DNA from: Thalassovita litoralis
GTDB lineage: Bacteria > Pseudomonadota > Alphaproteobacteria > Rhodobacterales > Rhodobacteraceae
Reading direction: 5' to 3'
Length of the DNA: 64,000 nucleotides
NCBI RefSeq assembly: GCF_900182725.1
Contig: NZ_FXTO01000016.1
Span: 16,189-80,188, forward strand
In this document: piece after piece, positions 27,241-35,930 of the stretch
Layout of the letters: each line of letters opens with the position of its first letter
Numbering within the stretch: the stretch's first letter is position 1
Program-made: the position numbers and the translations under genes
Notes under the pieces: model-generated
What the model was told of the DNA's origin: nothing
What the model saw: only the letters and a program-made list of their open reading frames with translations
The model's database searches: none

Positions 27241-27372
27241 ACCCCATTCACGACCAAAGCACCCAGATCCCACGGCACAAAATCCATCCGCCCGCCCCTG
27301 CAACCACAGGCTCTGATGGCCGAACTGCGCCGGATCAAGGATGCAATGCTGGCGGATGACAGCAGCACATGA
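27241..27372 (+). pseudogene. Duplicated trmD 5' fragment
   Basis: An open stretch of 43 codons without a convincing start. Its middle (KSIRPPLQPQALMAE) matches the N-terminal extension of TrmD (KSIRLTLQPQDLMAE). At DNA level 27280-27324 and 28382-28426 differ at only 5 of 45 positions. The remainder (LRRIKDAMLADDSST then stop) does not match. It looks like a leftover of a partial duplication of the trmD start. Confidence 0.55.
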
Positions 27373-27420
27373 CCGGCTTTGTCACTTCGCCGCTTTCGGG
27401 GGGCGCGGTAGACTGCGGGC

Positions 27421-28326
27421 ATGGCTTTTGAAAGATACTCAATCTCTGGCATTTTGAGTTTCGCGGCTCCGCTGTTCAGCGCCCCGGTTCTGGCGGGCTG
27501 GGCCGTGGCCCCGTGGGCAGTATTGCCGGTCTTTGCGACGCTGCTCGGCGCACAAACCACGCTGACCCGACGTATGCCGGGCCGAACCGGGGCCGCGATT
27601 GCATCCGCTTTGGCCGTACTGATCATCAATGCCGCGCTGGTGGGGATGCTGATGGGGCTGGGCCGGGGGTTGGCCGTGTTAACCGGGTCACTGCCAATGC
27701 CGATCTGGGGGCCGGTGCTGATCTGCGCCGGGGCGGCGGGGTTCGCGATCTGGCGCTATCGCTGGACACCGGAACAGGCGGAAATGGACGCCCTACTGGA
27801 CCAGATGACCGCCACCATTACGGATATGGCCTCGCTGCCAGAAATTGACACACCACACCCCCCGCCACAAATCCTGAAGACGCTGGCCCTGCTGCGGAAC
27901 CAGCCCTGCCCCGATCTGGATACGCTGGCAGCCGGATTATACGATGCGCTGGACAGCGATGCCTTTGACTGGCTGTACGATCTGGACCTGACGCCAGATG
28001 ACCCATTGCGCGTGTCCGGGCGGCAGGACATGCTGCTTCTGCGACTGCTGGCCATTCCCCGGTTGCGACATGTCCAATCCGAACTGGGCGGGACCGGGAT
28101 CATGACCGAACGAGCCTTGGTCAGCCCCCACCCCGCCGTGCGCCAAGAGGTCCGCGCCCTGATGGACCAGATGATAACCGAAGACTGCGAGTCGGACTGC
28201 TTCCCCCTGCTGCACGATCTGGAAGCTGCCGAGGCCAGCTTTCCGATGGAATTTGACGGGCTGACTGCGGCTCTGCGAGCGCATATCGCAAAACAACGCT
28301 TGGCGGAGACGGGGGGAACCGGGTAA
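27421..28326 (+). CDS. Membrane protein of unknown function, 301 aa
   Basis: A 301-residue protein. The first 130 residues hold about four hydrophobic segments (ILSFAAPLFSAPVLAGWAVAPW; AVLPVFATLLGAQT; AAIASALAVLIINAALVGMLMGLGRGLAV; GPVLICAGAAGFAIW). The remaining 170 residues are soluble, acidic and helical, with no motif I recognise. It lies between the trmD fragment and trmD, both on the plus strand, and ends ten bases before trmD. Codon use matches the neighbours. No function is proposed. Confidence 0.7.
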   Translation: MAFERYSISGILSFAAPLFSAPVLAGWAVAPWAVLPVFATLLGAQTTLTRRMPGRTGAAIASALAVLIINAALVGMLMGLGRGLAVLTGSLPMPIWGPVLICAGAAGFAIWRYRWTPEQAEMDALLDQMTATITDMASLPEIDTPHPPPQILKTLALLRNQPCPDLDTLAAGLYDALDSDAFDWLYDLDLTPDDPLRVSGRQDMLLLRLLAIPRLRHVQSELGGTGIMTERALVSPHPAVRQEVRALMDQMITEDCESDCFPLLHDLEAAEASFPMEFDGLTAALRAHIAKQRLAETGGTG

Positions 28327-28336
28327 GACCCGCGCC

Positions 28337-29149
28337 ATGAACGATACCCCTACGCAGCCCCCGGCCCGGTCTTATGGCCGCAAATCCATCCGCCTGACCC
28401 TGCAACCGCAGGACCTGATGGCCGAAGATGCACCGATTGCGGGCGTCTGGACCGCGCGGATCATCACGCTATTCCCGCAGGCCTTTCCGGGGGTGCTGGG
28501 CGAAAGCCTGACTGGCAAAGCCCTGAAAGAGGGTAAGTGGCAGTTGGAAACCACTGATTTACGGCGCTTTGGCGTGGGCAAGCACCGGAACGTTGACGAC
28601 ACCCCCGCCGGGGGCGGCGCGGGGATGGTGCTGCGGCCCGATGTGCTGGGGAATGCGATTGACCATGTGCAGCGCAACACGCGGGGGAACTGCCCGCTGG
28701 TTTATCTGTCGCCGCGCGGGCGACGGTTCGATCAACGGCTGGCGCGATCCTGGGCGGACTGCGACGGCGTGACCATGCTGTGCGGCCGGTTTGAGGGGGT
28801 GGATCAGCGGGTACTGGATCATTACGACATTCAGGAAGTGTCCTTGGGCGATTTTGTCCTGACCGGCGGGGAAATCGCCGCGCAGGCGATGATTGACGCC
28901 ACGGTGCGGCTGCTGCCCTCGGTTCTGGGCAATGCCGAAAGCATCGAAGAAGAAAGCCATTCCAACGGGTTGCTGGAACATCCGCAATACACCCGCCCCG
29001 CTGAATGGCAGGGTCGCGCGATCCCGGATGTCCTGATGTCCGGCCACCACGGCAAAGTCGCCGAATGGCGGCAACACATGGCCGAGGAAATCACCCGCGC
29101 CCGCCGCCCCGATATGTGGGCGGAATACGAGAAAACAAAGGGCAAGTAA
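28337..29149 (+). CDS. trmD: tRNA (guanine-37-N1)-methyltransferase TrmD
   Basis: A 270-residue SPOUT methyltransferase that makes m1G37 and prevents frameshifting. After an N-terminal extension of about 35 residues typical of Rhodobacterales (part of which is duplicated at 27280), it shows ITLFPQAFPGVLGESLTGKAL, the AdoMet knot YLSPRGRRFDQRLARSW and CGRFEGVDQRVLDHYDIQEVSLGDFVLTGGE, and HPQYTRPAEWQGR. The ATG lies ten bases after the preceding gene. rplS follows after a 273-base gap. Confidence 0.96.
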   Translation: MNDTPTQPPARSYGRKSIRLTLQPQDLMAEDAPIAGVWTARIITLFPQAFPGVLGESLTGKALKEGKWQLETTDLRRFGVGKHRNVDDTPAGGGAGMVLRPDVLGNAIDHVQRNTRGNCPLVYLSPRGRRFDQRLARSWADCDGVTMLCGRFEGVDQRVLDHYDIQEVSLGDFVLTGGEIAAQAMIDATVRLLPSVLGNAESIEEESHSNGLLEHPQYTRPAEWQGRAIPDVLMSGHHGKVAEWRQHMAEEITRARRPDMWAEYEKTKGK

Positions 29150-29386
29150 CGCGCCTTTGTGCCTTGCTTTGCTGGCCGATCTCTCTTACACACCCCCAAG
29201 TTCCGAGCGGGAAACCGACTCGGACGCTTTGGTTATTTGCCTTCGGGATACCGGGCTTCCTTCTGCCCGTCCCTGCCCCGAAATCCGCGCCGATGCCAAA
29301 GCCCCCAAGGAAAGACGACCTGAACTCTGGCGGGCGCTGCGGCGGACCCGGTCGAAGGCACAGAGCTATGAGGACGTGACAAACCT

Positions 29387-29404
29387 TTGCGGACCAAACC
29401 GCAA
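29387..29404 (+). promoter_or_regulatory. Stem-loop just before rplS
   Basis: TTGCGG / CCGCAA with a six-base loop, ending eight bases before the rplS AGGAG. The 273-base trmD-rplS gap has no gene; this hairpin is the only clear structure. It could act in autogenous control of L19, but nothing beyond its position shows that. Confidence 0.4.
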
Positions 29405-29422
29405 GCAGATAGGAGCAAAGCG

Positions 29423-29800
29423 ATGGATCTGATCGCACAACTGGAGGCGGAGCAAATTGCCGCCTTGGGGAAAACCATCCCCGATTTCAAAGCGGGTGAC
29501 ACCATCCGCGTTGGCTACAAAGTGACCGAAGGGTCGCGTAGCCGTGTGCAGGACTACGAAGGCGTTTGCATCAGCCGTAAAAACGGTTCGGGCATTGCCG
29601 GGTCTTTCACCGTTCGCAAGATTTCGTTCGGCGAAGGTGTGGAACGTGTGTTCCCGCTGTATTCGACCAACATCGACAGCATCACCGTTGTTCGTCGTGG
29701 CCGCGTGCGTCGCGCCAAACTGTACTACCTGCGGACCCGTCGCGGTAAATCCGCCCGTATCGCAGAAGTCACCAACTACAAGCCCAAAGCTGAGGCATAA
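29423..29800 (+). CDS. rplS: 50S ribosomal protein L19
   Basis: A 125-residue L19: [39 protein letters not shown] and [23 protein letters not shown] are diagnostic. It sits at the 30S-50S interface. ATG 29423 has AGGAG nine bases upstream; the earlier in-frame ATG at 29387 falls inside the stem-loop and gives an unusual leader. Confidence 0.98.
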   Translation: MDLIAQLEAEQIAALGKTIPDFKAGDTIRVGYKVTEGSRSRVQDYEGVCISRKNGSGIAGSFTVRKISFGEGVERVFPLYSTNIDSITVVRRGRVRRAKLYYLRTRRGKSARIAEVTNYKPKAEA

Positions 29801-29811
29801 GGAATTCACCG

Positions 29812-30033
29812 ATGAAAGAAGGTATCCACCCCGACTATCACTTCATCGAAGTGAAAATGACCGATGGCACCATGATCACCATGCGCTCCACCTGGGGCGC
29901 CGAGGGCGACACCATGTCACTGGACATCGACCCCACCGTACACCCGGCATGGACCGGCGGCACCTCGCGTCTGCTGGACGCTGGCGGCCGTGTGTCGAAG
30001 TTCAAAAACAAATACGCCGGTCTGGGCTTCTGA
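29812..30033 (+). CDS. rpmE: 50S ribosomal protein L31
   Basis: A 73-residue L31 beginning [27 protein letters not shown]. It lacks the CxxC zinc-binding Cys residues, so it is the zinc-independent form in alphaproteobacterial style. It follows rplS by 11 bases and is ended by the terminator at 30059. Confidence 0.95.
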   Translation: MKEGIHPDYHFIEVKMTDGTMITMRSTWGAEGDTMSLDIDPTVHPAWTGGTSRLLDAGGRVSKFKNKYAGLGF

Positions 30034-30058
30034 TCCCAACCGCGTTTTATGTTACCGA

Positions 30059-30082
30059 AAGCCCCGCCTTTGGCGGGGTTTT
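30059..30082 (+). terminator. Terminator after rpmE
   Basis: Stem CCCCGCC / GGCGGGG with a TTT loop, flanked by AAAG and TTTTC, then a second T-run. Confidence 0.9.
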
Positions 30083-30110
30083 CTTTTTGGTCCGCAATGG
30101 ATCGGGTGCC

Positions 30111-30155
30111 GAAAACTTTCAAAGTTTTCCGACAAAATTCTTTGAAAGAATTTTG
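30111..30155. repeat. Tandem-palindrome element, copy 2
   Basis: First palindrome GAAAACTTT / AAAGTTTTC around one base (30111-30129); second palindrome CAAAATTCTTT / AAAGAATTTTG around one base (30133-30155). Same arrangement and nearly the same sequence as 2227-2274. In the first palindrome a T/A pair of copy 1 is a C/G pair here on both arms, so pairing is kept. It lies in the gap before mipZ. Confidence 0.7.
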
Positions 30156-30310
30156 CTGCCCGCGCGGCGTATCTTGGCCCTTCCATATTTCTGCAACAGA
30201 TGCCAATGAAGCGACAAAACAGGCAACAATGCTTTGAAATATCGGACCAGCCACCATATCCTGTGGCCGCGCAGCCGAAACAAGGCAAGTTATAGCGGGA
30301 TAGGGGTGCA

Positions 30311-31120
30311 ATGGCGCATATTATCGTCGTCGGGAATGAAAAGGGCGGGGCGGGAAAATCCACCGTGTCGATGCATGTGGCCACGGCGCTGGCCCGCATG
30401 GGGAAACGCGTGGCCGTACTGGACTTGGATCTGCGTCAGAAAACCTTTGCCCGGTATGTGCATAACCGTGCGCAATTCCTGCAAAACTCGGAACTGGACC
30501 TGCCCAGCCCCAGCTATCACGACCTGCCCCAGATTGATCAGGAGCAACTGAAACCGGGCGAAAACCCCTATGACCACCGCCTGTCCAAGGCCATTGCAGA
30601 GATCGAGCCGGAAAACGATTTCATCCTGATTGATTGCCCCGGATCACATACGCGGCTTAGTCAGGTGGCGCATTCGCTGGCGGATACGCTAATCACGCCA
30701 TTGAATGACAGTTTCGTGGATTTCGACCTGCTGGCCCATGTGGATACGGACGGCAACAAGATCATGGGACCGTCGGTTTATTCGGAAATGGTGTGGAATG
30801 CCCGCCAGTTACGGGCGCAGGCCGGGCTGAAGCCGATTGACTGGGTTGTCCTGCGTAACCGTCTGGGGGCGCAGCAGATGGTGAACAAGGAAAAGATGGA
30901 AAAGGCGCTGGAGGCGCTGGCCAAACGGATCGGATTCCGCGTGGTCCCCGGCTTCCATGAGCGTGTCATTTTCCGCGAATTGTTCCCGCGTGGTCTGACC
31001 CTGCTGGACCTGCGTGACATCGGCGTGAAACAGTTGAACATTTCCAATGTCGCCGCGCGTCAGGAATTACGTGACCTGATGAAATCGCTGAACCTGCCGG
31101 GGATCGAGGTTAATTTCTGA
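30311..31120 (+). CDS. mipZ: MipZ, division-plane positioning ATPase
   Basis: A 269-residue ParA/MinD-superfamily ATPase. The deviant Walker A is GNEKGGAGKST at residues 8-18; VLDLDLRQKTFARY and LIDCPGSHTRLSQVAHSLADTLITPLNDSFVDFDLLA are MipZ hallmarks. MipZ forms gradients from the origin-bound ParB and blocks FtsZ away from midcell in alphaproteobacteria. It stands alone; GGGGTG before the ATG is a weak RBS. Confidence 0.95.
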   Translation: MAHIIVVGNEKGGAGKSTVSMHVATALARMGKRVAVLDLDLRQKTFARYVHNRAQFLQNSELDLPSPSYHDLPQIDQEQLKPGENPYDHRLSKAIAEIEPENDFILIDCPGSHTRLSQVAHSLADTLITPLNDSFVDFDLLAHVDTDGNKIMGPSVYSEMVWNARQLRAQAGLKPIDWVVLRNRLGAQQMVNKEKMEKALEALAKRIGFRVVPGFHERVIFRELFPRGLTLLDLRDIGVKQLNISNVAARQELRDLMKSLNLPGIEVNF

Positions 31121-31140
31121 CCCCGGCCTCGGCCCATGCC

Positions 31141-31578
31141 TCAGCCCATTCGGGCCAGTTTCCACAACGCTTGCCGCAAGATGCGGTTTTCTTCGTCGCT
31201 CAGGGTGGCGGATAGTTTTGCATCATATTTTTCTGCCACCTGCCGCAAATCGCGATAGGCCGCCTCGCCTGCTGTGGTCAGGGCCAGATGTTCAACCCGG
31301 CGATCCTTGTCATCTGTATCGCGGGTCAGGAAGCGGCGATCGGCCAGCCGTTGCACCGCGCGGCTGATCTTGGTCTTGTGCATCTTGGACCGCTGGCCGA
31401 TTTCCTTGGCGGTCATTTGGCCGTACATGCCCAAGTGAAACAAAACCCGCCATTCTGTGCGCAGCATCCCATAGCGATTCTTGTAAACACGCTGAAATTC
31501 CAGCCCGCTTTCTTCGGCAGCTTGATTCAGCAGGTACGGCAGGAATTGTTGCAGGGGAAAGTCATCATTTTTTTCCAT
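31141..31578 (-). CDS. MarR-family regulator, probably of the homogentisate genes
   Basis: A 145-residue winged-helix regulator: RTEWRVLFHLGMYGQMTAKEIGQRSKMHKTKISRAVQRLADRRFLTRDTDDKDRRVEHLALT is the MarR DNA-binding domain with the wing. It is divergent from hmgA by 73 bases, the usual layout for a repressor of an aromatic-acid pathway. The short inverted repeat TGGTT / AACCA at 31600-31617 in the shared gap could be its operator. Confidence 0.88.
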   Translation of the reverse strand: MEKNDDFPLQQFLPYLLNQAAEESGLEFQRVYKNRYGMLRTEWRVLFHLGMYGQMTAKEIGQRSKMHKTKISRAVQRLADRRFLTRDTDDKDRRVEHLALTTAGEAAYRDLRQVAEKYDAKLSATLSDEENRILRQALWKLARMG

Positions 31579-31599
31579 TTCGGGGTCTCCTTACCTTGT

Positions 31600-31617
31600 T
31601 GGTTACAAAAACAACCA
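31600..31617. promoter_or_regulatory. Possible operator between MarR gene and hmgA
   Basis: Arms TGGTT and AACCA separated by eight A/C-rich bases, in the 73-base divergent gap. It is placed where a MarR repressor would block both promoters. The arms are short. Confidence 0.35.
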
Positions 31618-31651
31618 TTAACCCCGCAACTAATTTAACGGAGGACGCGCG

Positions 31652-33007
31652 ATGAAAGATCAGATTCTTGCCGATGGCGTTGTACAAGCGCCCAACACCG
31701 GCGGCACCACACCGGGATATATGCCCGGTTTTGGCAATGATTTTGAAACCGAGGCGCTGCCGGGCGCCTTGCCCCAAGGCATGAACAGCCCGCAGAAATG
31801 CGAATATGGCCTGTATGGTGAACAGCTTTCGGGAACGGCGTTCACCGCAAACCCGCCGGAACGGACGTGGTGCTATCGTATCCGCCCGAGCGTGAAACAT
31901 TCGCACCGCTACACCAAGATTGACCTGCCGTATTGGAAATCCGCCCCCAATGTGGACCCGGATGTGACCAGTCTGGGCCAATATCGCTGGGACCCGGTGC
32001 CGCATACCGAGGACAAGCTGACATGGCTGACCGGGATGCGCACCATGACCACAGCGGGCGATGTGAATACCCAGGTCGGCATGGCCAGCCATGTCTATCT
32101 TGTGACCGCGTCCATGGTGGATGAATATTTCTTCTCGGCGGACAGCGAATTGCTGGTGGTGCCGCAAGAAGGCCACCTGCGGTTCTTTACCGAACTGGGC
32201 ATCATTGATCTGGAACCCAAGGAAATCGCGATTATCCCCCGCGGTCTGGTCTATAAGGTCGAAGTGCTGGAAGGTCCGTGCCGTGGCTTTGTTTGTGAAA
32301 ACTACGGGCAAAAGTTTGAACTGCCGGGCCGTGGCCCGATTGGTGCGAACTGCATGGCCAATCCGCGCGATTTCAAAGCCCCTGTCGCGGCGTTCGAGGA
32401 CAAGGAAACACCATCGAAAGTCACCGTGAAATGGTGCGGTCAGTTCCATGAAACCCAGATCGGCCAGTCGCCGCTGGACGTGGTGGCATGGCACGGCAAT
32501 TACGCGCCCTATAAATACGACCTGCGCACATACTGCCCGGTCGGCGCGATCCTGTTCGACCACCCGGACCCCAGCATCTTTACCGTGCTGACCGCGCCCT
32601 CGGGCGTGCCGGGGACCGCGAATATTGACTTCGTGCTGTTCCGTGAACGCTGGATGGTGGCCGAAAACACCTTCCGTCCGCCGTGGTATCACAAGAACAT
32701 CATGTCGGAACTGATGGGCAATATTTACGGCCAGTACGACGCCAAACCGCAGGGTTTCATCCCCGGCGGGATGTCGCTGCACAACATGATGCTACCACAC
32801 GGGCCGGACAAAAACGCCTTCGAGGGGGCGTCGAACGCCAATCTTGGGCCGGATAAGCTGGACAATACCATGTCCTTCATGTTCGAAACACGGTTCCCGC
32901 AACACCTGACCGGCTTTGCTGCCGATGAAGCCCCGTTGCAGGATGACTATATCGACTGCTGGACCGATCTGGAGAAGAAATTCGACGGAACCCCCGGCAA
33001 GAAGTAA
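31652..33007 (+). CDS. hmgA: Homogentisate 1,2-dioxygenase
   Basis: A 451-residue iron dioxygenase opening the ring of homogentisate in Phe/Tyr breakdown. [42 protein letters not shown] is the standard N-terminus; [15 protein letters not shown] and [16 protein letters not shown] contain the iron ligands. ATG 31652 follows ACGGAGG. fahA follows after a gap with a small hairpin and repeat copy 3. The maleylacetoacetate isomerase gene is not in the window. Confidence 0.97.
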   Translation: MKDQILADGVVQAPNTGGTTPGYMPGFGNDFETEALPGALPQGMNSPQKCEYGLYGEQLSGTAFTANPPERTWCYRIRPSVKHSHRYTKIDLPYWKSAPNVDPDVTSLGQYRWDPVPHTEDKLTWLTGMRTMTTAGDVNTQVGMASHVYLVTASMVDEYFFSADSELLVVPQEGHLRFFTELGIIDLEPKEIAIIPRGLVYKVEVLEGPCRGFVCENYGQKFELPGRGPIGANCMANPRDFKAPVAAFEDKETPSKVTVKWCGQFHETQIGQSPLDVVAWHGNYAPYKYDLRTYCPVGAILFDHPDPSIFTVLTAPSGVPGTANIDFVLFRERWMVAENTFRPPWYHKNIMSELMGNIYGQYDAKPQGFIPGGMSLHNMMLPHGPDKNAFEGASNANLGPDKLDNTMSFMFETRFPQHLTGFAADEAPLQDDYIDCWTDLEKKFDGTPGKK

Positions 33008-33024
33008 GGGGTGCTGCCCCTTTT
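33008..33024 (+). terminator. Weak hairpin after hmgA
   Basis: GGGG / CCCC with a five-base loop, extended by flanking AA and TT to six pairs, followed by TTTTG. The same GGGGTGCTGCCCCTTTTG occurs at 34457-34474. It could cause partial termination between hmgA and fahA. Confidence 0.4.
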
Positions 33025-33031
33025 GACTTCA

Positions 33032-33058
33032 CCCCGGAGTATTTCTGGCAAGATGAAC
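33032..33058 (+). repeat. Dispersed intergenic repeat, copy 3
   Basis: CCCCGGAGTATTTCTGGCAAGATGAA directly after the hmgA hairpin. It shares GAGTATTT and GGCAAGATGAA with the copy at 55653. Confidence 0.65.
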
Positions 33059-33063
33059 AAAAT

Positions 33064-33090
33064 GGTGCAGGATGACAGGAAACCTGCACC
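33064..33090. promoter_or_regulatory. Inverted repeat upstream of fahA
   Basis: Perfect 8-base arms GGTGCAGG and CCTGCACC around 11 bases, ending 17 bases before the fahA ATG. It may be an operator or an mRNA stem near the RBS. Confidence 0.45.
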
Positions 33091-33107
33091 GAACCAAAGG
33101 ACTGACA

Positions 33108-34364
33108 ATGTCATTGATGAAAAGCTGGGTGGCCTCGGCCAATAGCGCCGACTGCCCGTTTCCGCTGAACAACCTGCCCTATGGCGTGTTTGAAACCGCC
33201 GAACTGGACCCGCGCTGTGGGGTGGCCATTGGCGATATGATTCTGGACTGTCGCGCCGCCGAAGAAACCGGCCTGATCGCGCTGGCTGATCTGCCGCTGT
33301 TTGACGTGCCGTTCTGGAACGAAGTCATGGAAGAAGGCCCCGATCTGTGGGCCGCCCTGCGCGCCCGTCTGATCGAAATTCTGGCCGAAGGCAGCGCCGA
33401 TCAGGCAGCCGCCACGGCGCTGTTGGTGCCGCAGGCCGATGCCGAACTGCACATGCCGTTCCTGATCGCGGAATATACTGACTTCTATGCCGGGAAGAAC
33501 CACGCCTTTAACGTTGGCACCATGTTCCGTGGCCCGGAAAACGCACTGCCGCCGAACTGGTTGCATATCCCCATCGGCTATAACGGGCGGGCGTCTTCCG
33601 TGGTGGTCAGCGGCACCGACGTGCGCCGTCCGTGGGGCCAGTTGAAAGGCCCGAATGATGACGCCCCGCGCTTTGCCCCCTGTCAGCGTTTCGATCTGGA
33701 ACTGGAAATGGGTGCGATTGTCGGGACCGGGTCTTACGGGCCGATCACCGTGCAGGAAGCTGACGACAATATCTTTGGCTATGTGCTGCTGAATGACTGG
33801 TCCGCACGCGACATTCAGGCGTGGGAATATCAACCGCTAGGGCCGTTTCAGGCCAAGGCGACCGCCACCACCATCAGCCCCTGGATCGTGACCAAGGCGG
33901 CGCTGGAACCTTTCCGCACCGATACCCCGGCGCGGGAAAAGGAACTGCTGCCGCATCTGCGCGATTGCGGTCCGATGCTGTATGATATTGATCTGTCGGT
34001 CACACTGGCCCCGGCGGGCAAGATGGCCACAACCATCGCACAGACCAATTACAAGGAAATGTACTATTCCGCAGCGCAACAACTGGCGCATCACACCACC
34101 AGCGGCTGCCCGATGAATGCGGGCGATTTGTTGGGGTCCGGGACGATTTCGGGCGCGGAAAAATCCGAACGTGGTTCGTTGCTTGAACTGAGCTGGGGCG
34201 GTCAGGAACCGTTGGAACTGGACACCGGCGAAACCCGCAGCTTCCTTGAGGACGGAGACACCCTGACCCTGCATGGTGCGGCCAAGGGCGATGGCTACAC
34301 CATCGGCTTCGGTGATTGTGCTGGCACGGTACTGGCCGCGCTGGACGATCCGTATAAGCGATAA
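33108..34364 (+). CDS. fahA: Fumarylacetoacetase
   Basis: A 418-residue FAH-family hydrolase, the last step of homogentisate breakdown to fumarate and acetoacetate. The SH3-like N-terminal domain (MSLMKSWVASANSADCPFPLNNLPYGVFE) is typical of the long fumarylacetoacetases, and EYTDFYAGKNHAFNVGTMFRG, DLELEMGAIVG, LLNDWSARDIQAWEYQPLGPF and SGTISG hold the metal ligands and catalytic residues. ATG 33108 has AAAGGACT upstream. Confidence 0.96.
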   Translation: MSLMKSWVASANSADCPFPLNNLPYGVFETAELDPRCGVAIGDMILDCRAAEETGLIALADLPLFDVPFWNEVMEEGPDLWAALRARLIEILAEGSADQAAATALLVPQADAELHMPFLIAEYTDFYAGKNHAFNVGTMFRGPENALPPNWLHIPIGYNGRASSVVVSGTDVRRPWGQLKGPNDDAPRFAPCQRFDLELEMGAIVGTGSYGPITVQEADDNIFGYVLLNDWSARDIQAWEYQPLGPFQAKATATTISPWIVTKAALEPFRTDTPAREKELLPHLRDCGPMLYDIDLSVTLAPAGKMATTIAQTNYKEMYYSAAQQLAHHTTSGCPMNAGDLLGSGTISGAEKSERGSLLELSWGGQEPLELDTGETRSFLEDGDTLTLHGAAKGDGYTIGFGDCAGTVLAALDDPYKR

Positions 34365-34393
34365 GCCACATCTTCTGTGTGGATCGGAAAAGC

Positions 34394-34429
34394 CGGGGGA
34401 TGCCAGTCATTCCCCGACTTGACCTTTTT
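34394..34429 (+). terminator. Possible terminator after fahA
   Basis: Stem CGGGGGA / TTCCCCG with a nine-base loop; a run of five T lies nine bases after the stem, so termination would be inefficient. Confidence 0.35.
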
Positions 34430-34478
34430 GTACCCCGGTGATGGTTTATCCTTGCCGGGGTGCTGCCCCTTTTGTTAT

Positions 34479-34490
34479 TTAACATGTTAA
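34479..34490. promoter_or_regulatory. Palindrome TTAACATGTTAA before the decarboxylase operon
   Basis: A perfect 12-base palindrome 23 bases before the decarboxylase ATG. The same operon ends in a GntR/FCD regulator gene, and GntR regulators bind AT-rich palindromes of this size, so this is a candidate autoregulatory operator. Confidence 0.45.
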
Positions 34491-34513
34491 CTGAATTATA
34501 CAGGGGGAGCATC

Positions 34514-35929
34514 ATGCGCTGGAGCGATTTTCCGAAATGGGGCAAATGGGCAGCCGACTGGGCGGCTCAATATCATGCGGGCCTGCGGGATCGTCCGGTG
34601 CGCGCCCAGACCAAACCCGGCGAGGTGCTGGCCGCCCTGCCCGCCAGCCCACCCGACGCGCCCCAACCAATCGAGGACGTGATCGCCGATTTTGAGCGGA
34701 TCGTGGTGCCGGGGATTACCCATTGGCAGCACCCTAGGTTCTTTGCCTATTTCCCGTCCAATGCCTCGCCCGCTGCGGTGCTGGCGGACAATCTGGTTAC
34801 GGCGATGGCACCGCAATGTATGCTGTGGCAGACCTCGCCCGCCGCGACGGAAATGGAAACCCGGATGATGGACTGGCTGCGGCAAGGTTTGGGCCTGCCG
34901 GACGGGTTTGCCGGGGTGATTCAGGATTCCGCTTCGTCCGCGACGCTGGCGGCGGTGCTGGTTATGCGCGAGCGGGCGCTGAACTGGGATGGTAATGCCC
35001 ACGGCCTGCCGGGGCAAAAACCCCTGCGGGTCTATTGCTCGGACGAGGTGCATACATCGGTGGATCGGGCGATCTGGGTAGCGGGGATCGGTCAGGCCAA
35101 TCTGGTACGCATCCCCACCCAAGGCCCGCTTCGGTCCATGAACGTGGCCGCGCTGGAGACACAAATTCAGGCCGATCTGGACGCGGGGTATTTGCCTGCG
35201 GGGATCGTGGCCTGTGTGGGCGGCACCGGGACCGGCGCCTGTGATGACATCGCCGCGACATGCACTGTGGCACGGAAATATGGCCTGTATACCCATGTCG
35301 ATGCTGCATGGGCCGGTTCGGCCATGATCTGCCCGGAATACCGCAGCCTGTGGGCTGGTGTGGATCAGGCGGATTCAATCGTGTTCAACCCGCATAAATG
35401 GCTGGGAACGCAGTTCGATCTGTCCGCCCATTTCGTGAAATCGCCCGAAGCATTGACGCAAACCTTGGCTATTCAGCCCGAATACCTCAAAACCCACGGC
35501 GCGGACGGAATCATCAACTATTCCGAATGGTCGGTGCCGCTGGGCCGCCGGTTCCGGGCGCTGAAACTGTGGTTCCTGATCCGCGCTTATGGGCTGGACG
35601 GGCTGCGCCAGATGATCCGCAACCATGTAACATGGGCGCAAGCGCTGGCTGAAAAGCTGCGCACCGTGCCGGATATGGAAATCGTGACAGACCCGGTGCT
35701 GTCGCTGTTTACCTTCCGCTGGGTGCCAACGGGGCGCGATGCCGATCAGGCCACGCTGGACCTGCTGACCGCAATCAATGACGATGGGCGGATTTACCTG
35801 ACCCAGACCCGGACACAGGGCAAACTGGTCATCCGCTTTCAGGCGGGGCAGTTTGACTGTACCGAGGATGACATAAACACCGCCTTTGATGTAATCACTG
35901 AAACCGCCGCTAAACTGAAGGACGCCTGA
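34514..35929 (+). CDS. PLP-dependent group II amino acid decarboxylase (aromatic-L-amino-acid type)
   Basis: A 471-residue group II decarboxylase. GITHWQHPRFFAYFPSNASPAAVLADNL is the family N-terminal signature, VHTSVDRAIWVAG and HVDAAWAGSAMICPEYR follow, and the PLP Lys lies in NPHKWLGTQFDLS. Members decarboxylate Trp, Tyr, Phe or DOPA to arylamines. The exact substrate is not readable. ATG 34514 has GGGGGAG upstream. It heads an operon with an HpaI-type aldolase (one-base gap) and a GntR regulator, just after the tyrosine breakdown genes hmgA and fahA. Confidence 0.92.
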   Translation: MRWSDFPKWGKWAADWAAQYHAGLRDRPVRAQTKPGEVLAALPASPPDAPQPIEDVIADFERIVVPGITHWQHPRFFAYFPSNASPAAVLADNLVTAMAPQCMLWQTSPAATEMETRMMDWLRQGLGLPDGFAGVIQDSASSATLAAVLVMRERALNWDGNAHGLPGQKPLRVYCSDEVHTSVDRAIWVAGIGQANLVRIPTQGPLRSMNVAALETQIQADLDAGYLPAGIVACVGGTGTGACDDIAATCTVARKYGLYTHVDAAWAGSAMICPEYRSLWAGVDQADSIVFNPHKWLGTQFDLSAHFVKSPEALTQTLAIQPEYLKTHGADGIINYSEWSVPLGRRFRALKLWFLIRAYGLDGLRQMIRNHVTWAQALAEKLRTVPDMEIVTDPVLSLFTFRWVPTGRDADQATLDLLTAINDDGRIYLTQTRTQGKLVIRFQAGQFDCTEDDINTAFDVITETAAKLKDA

Positions 35930-35930
35930 C

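Noticed and set aside
31565..32782. A 405-codon minus-strand frame across hmgA
   Set aside because: Shadow of hmgA, which has all family motifs; no independent start signal.
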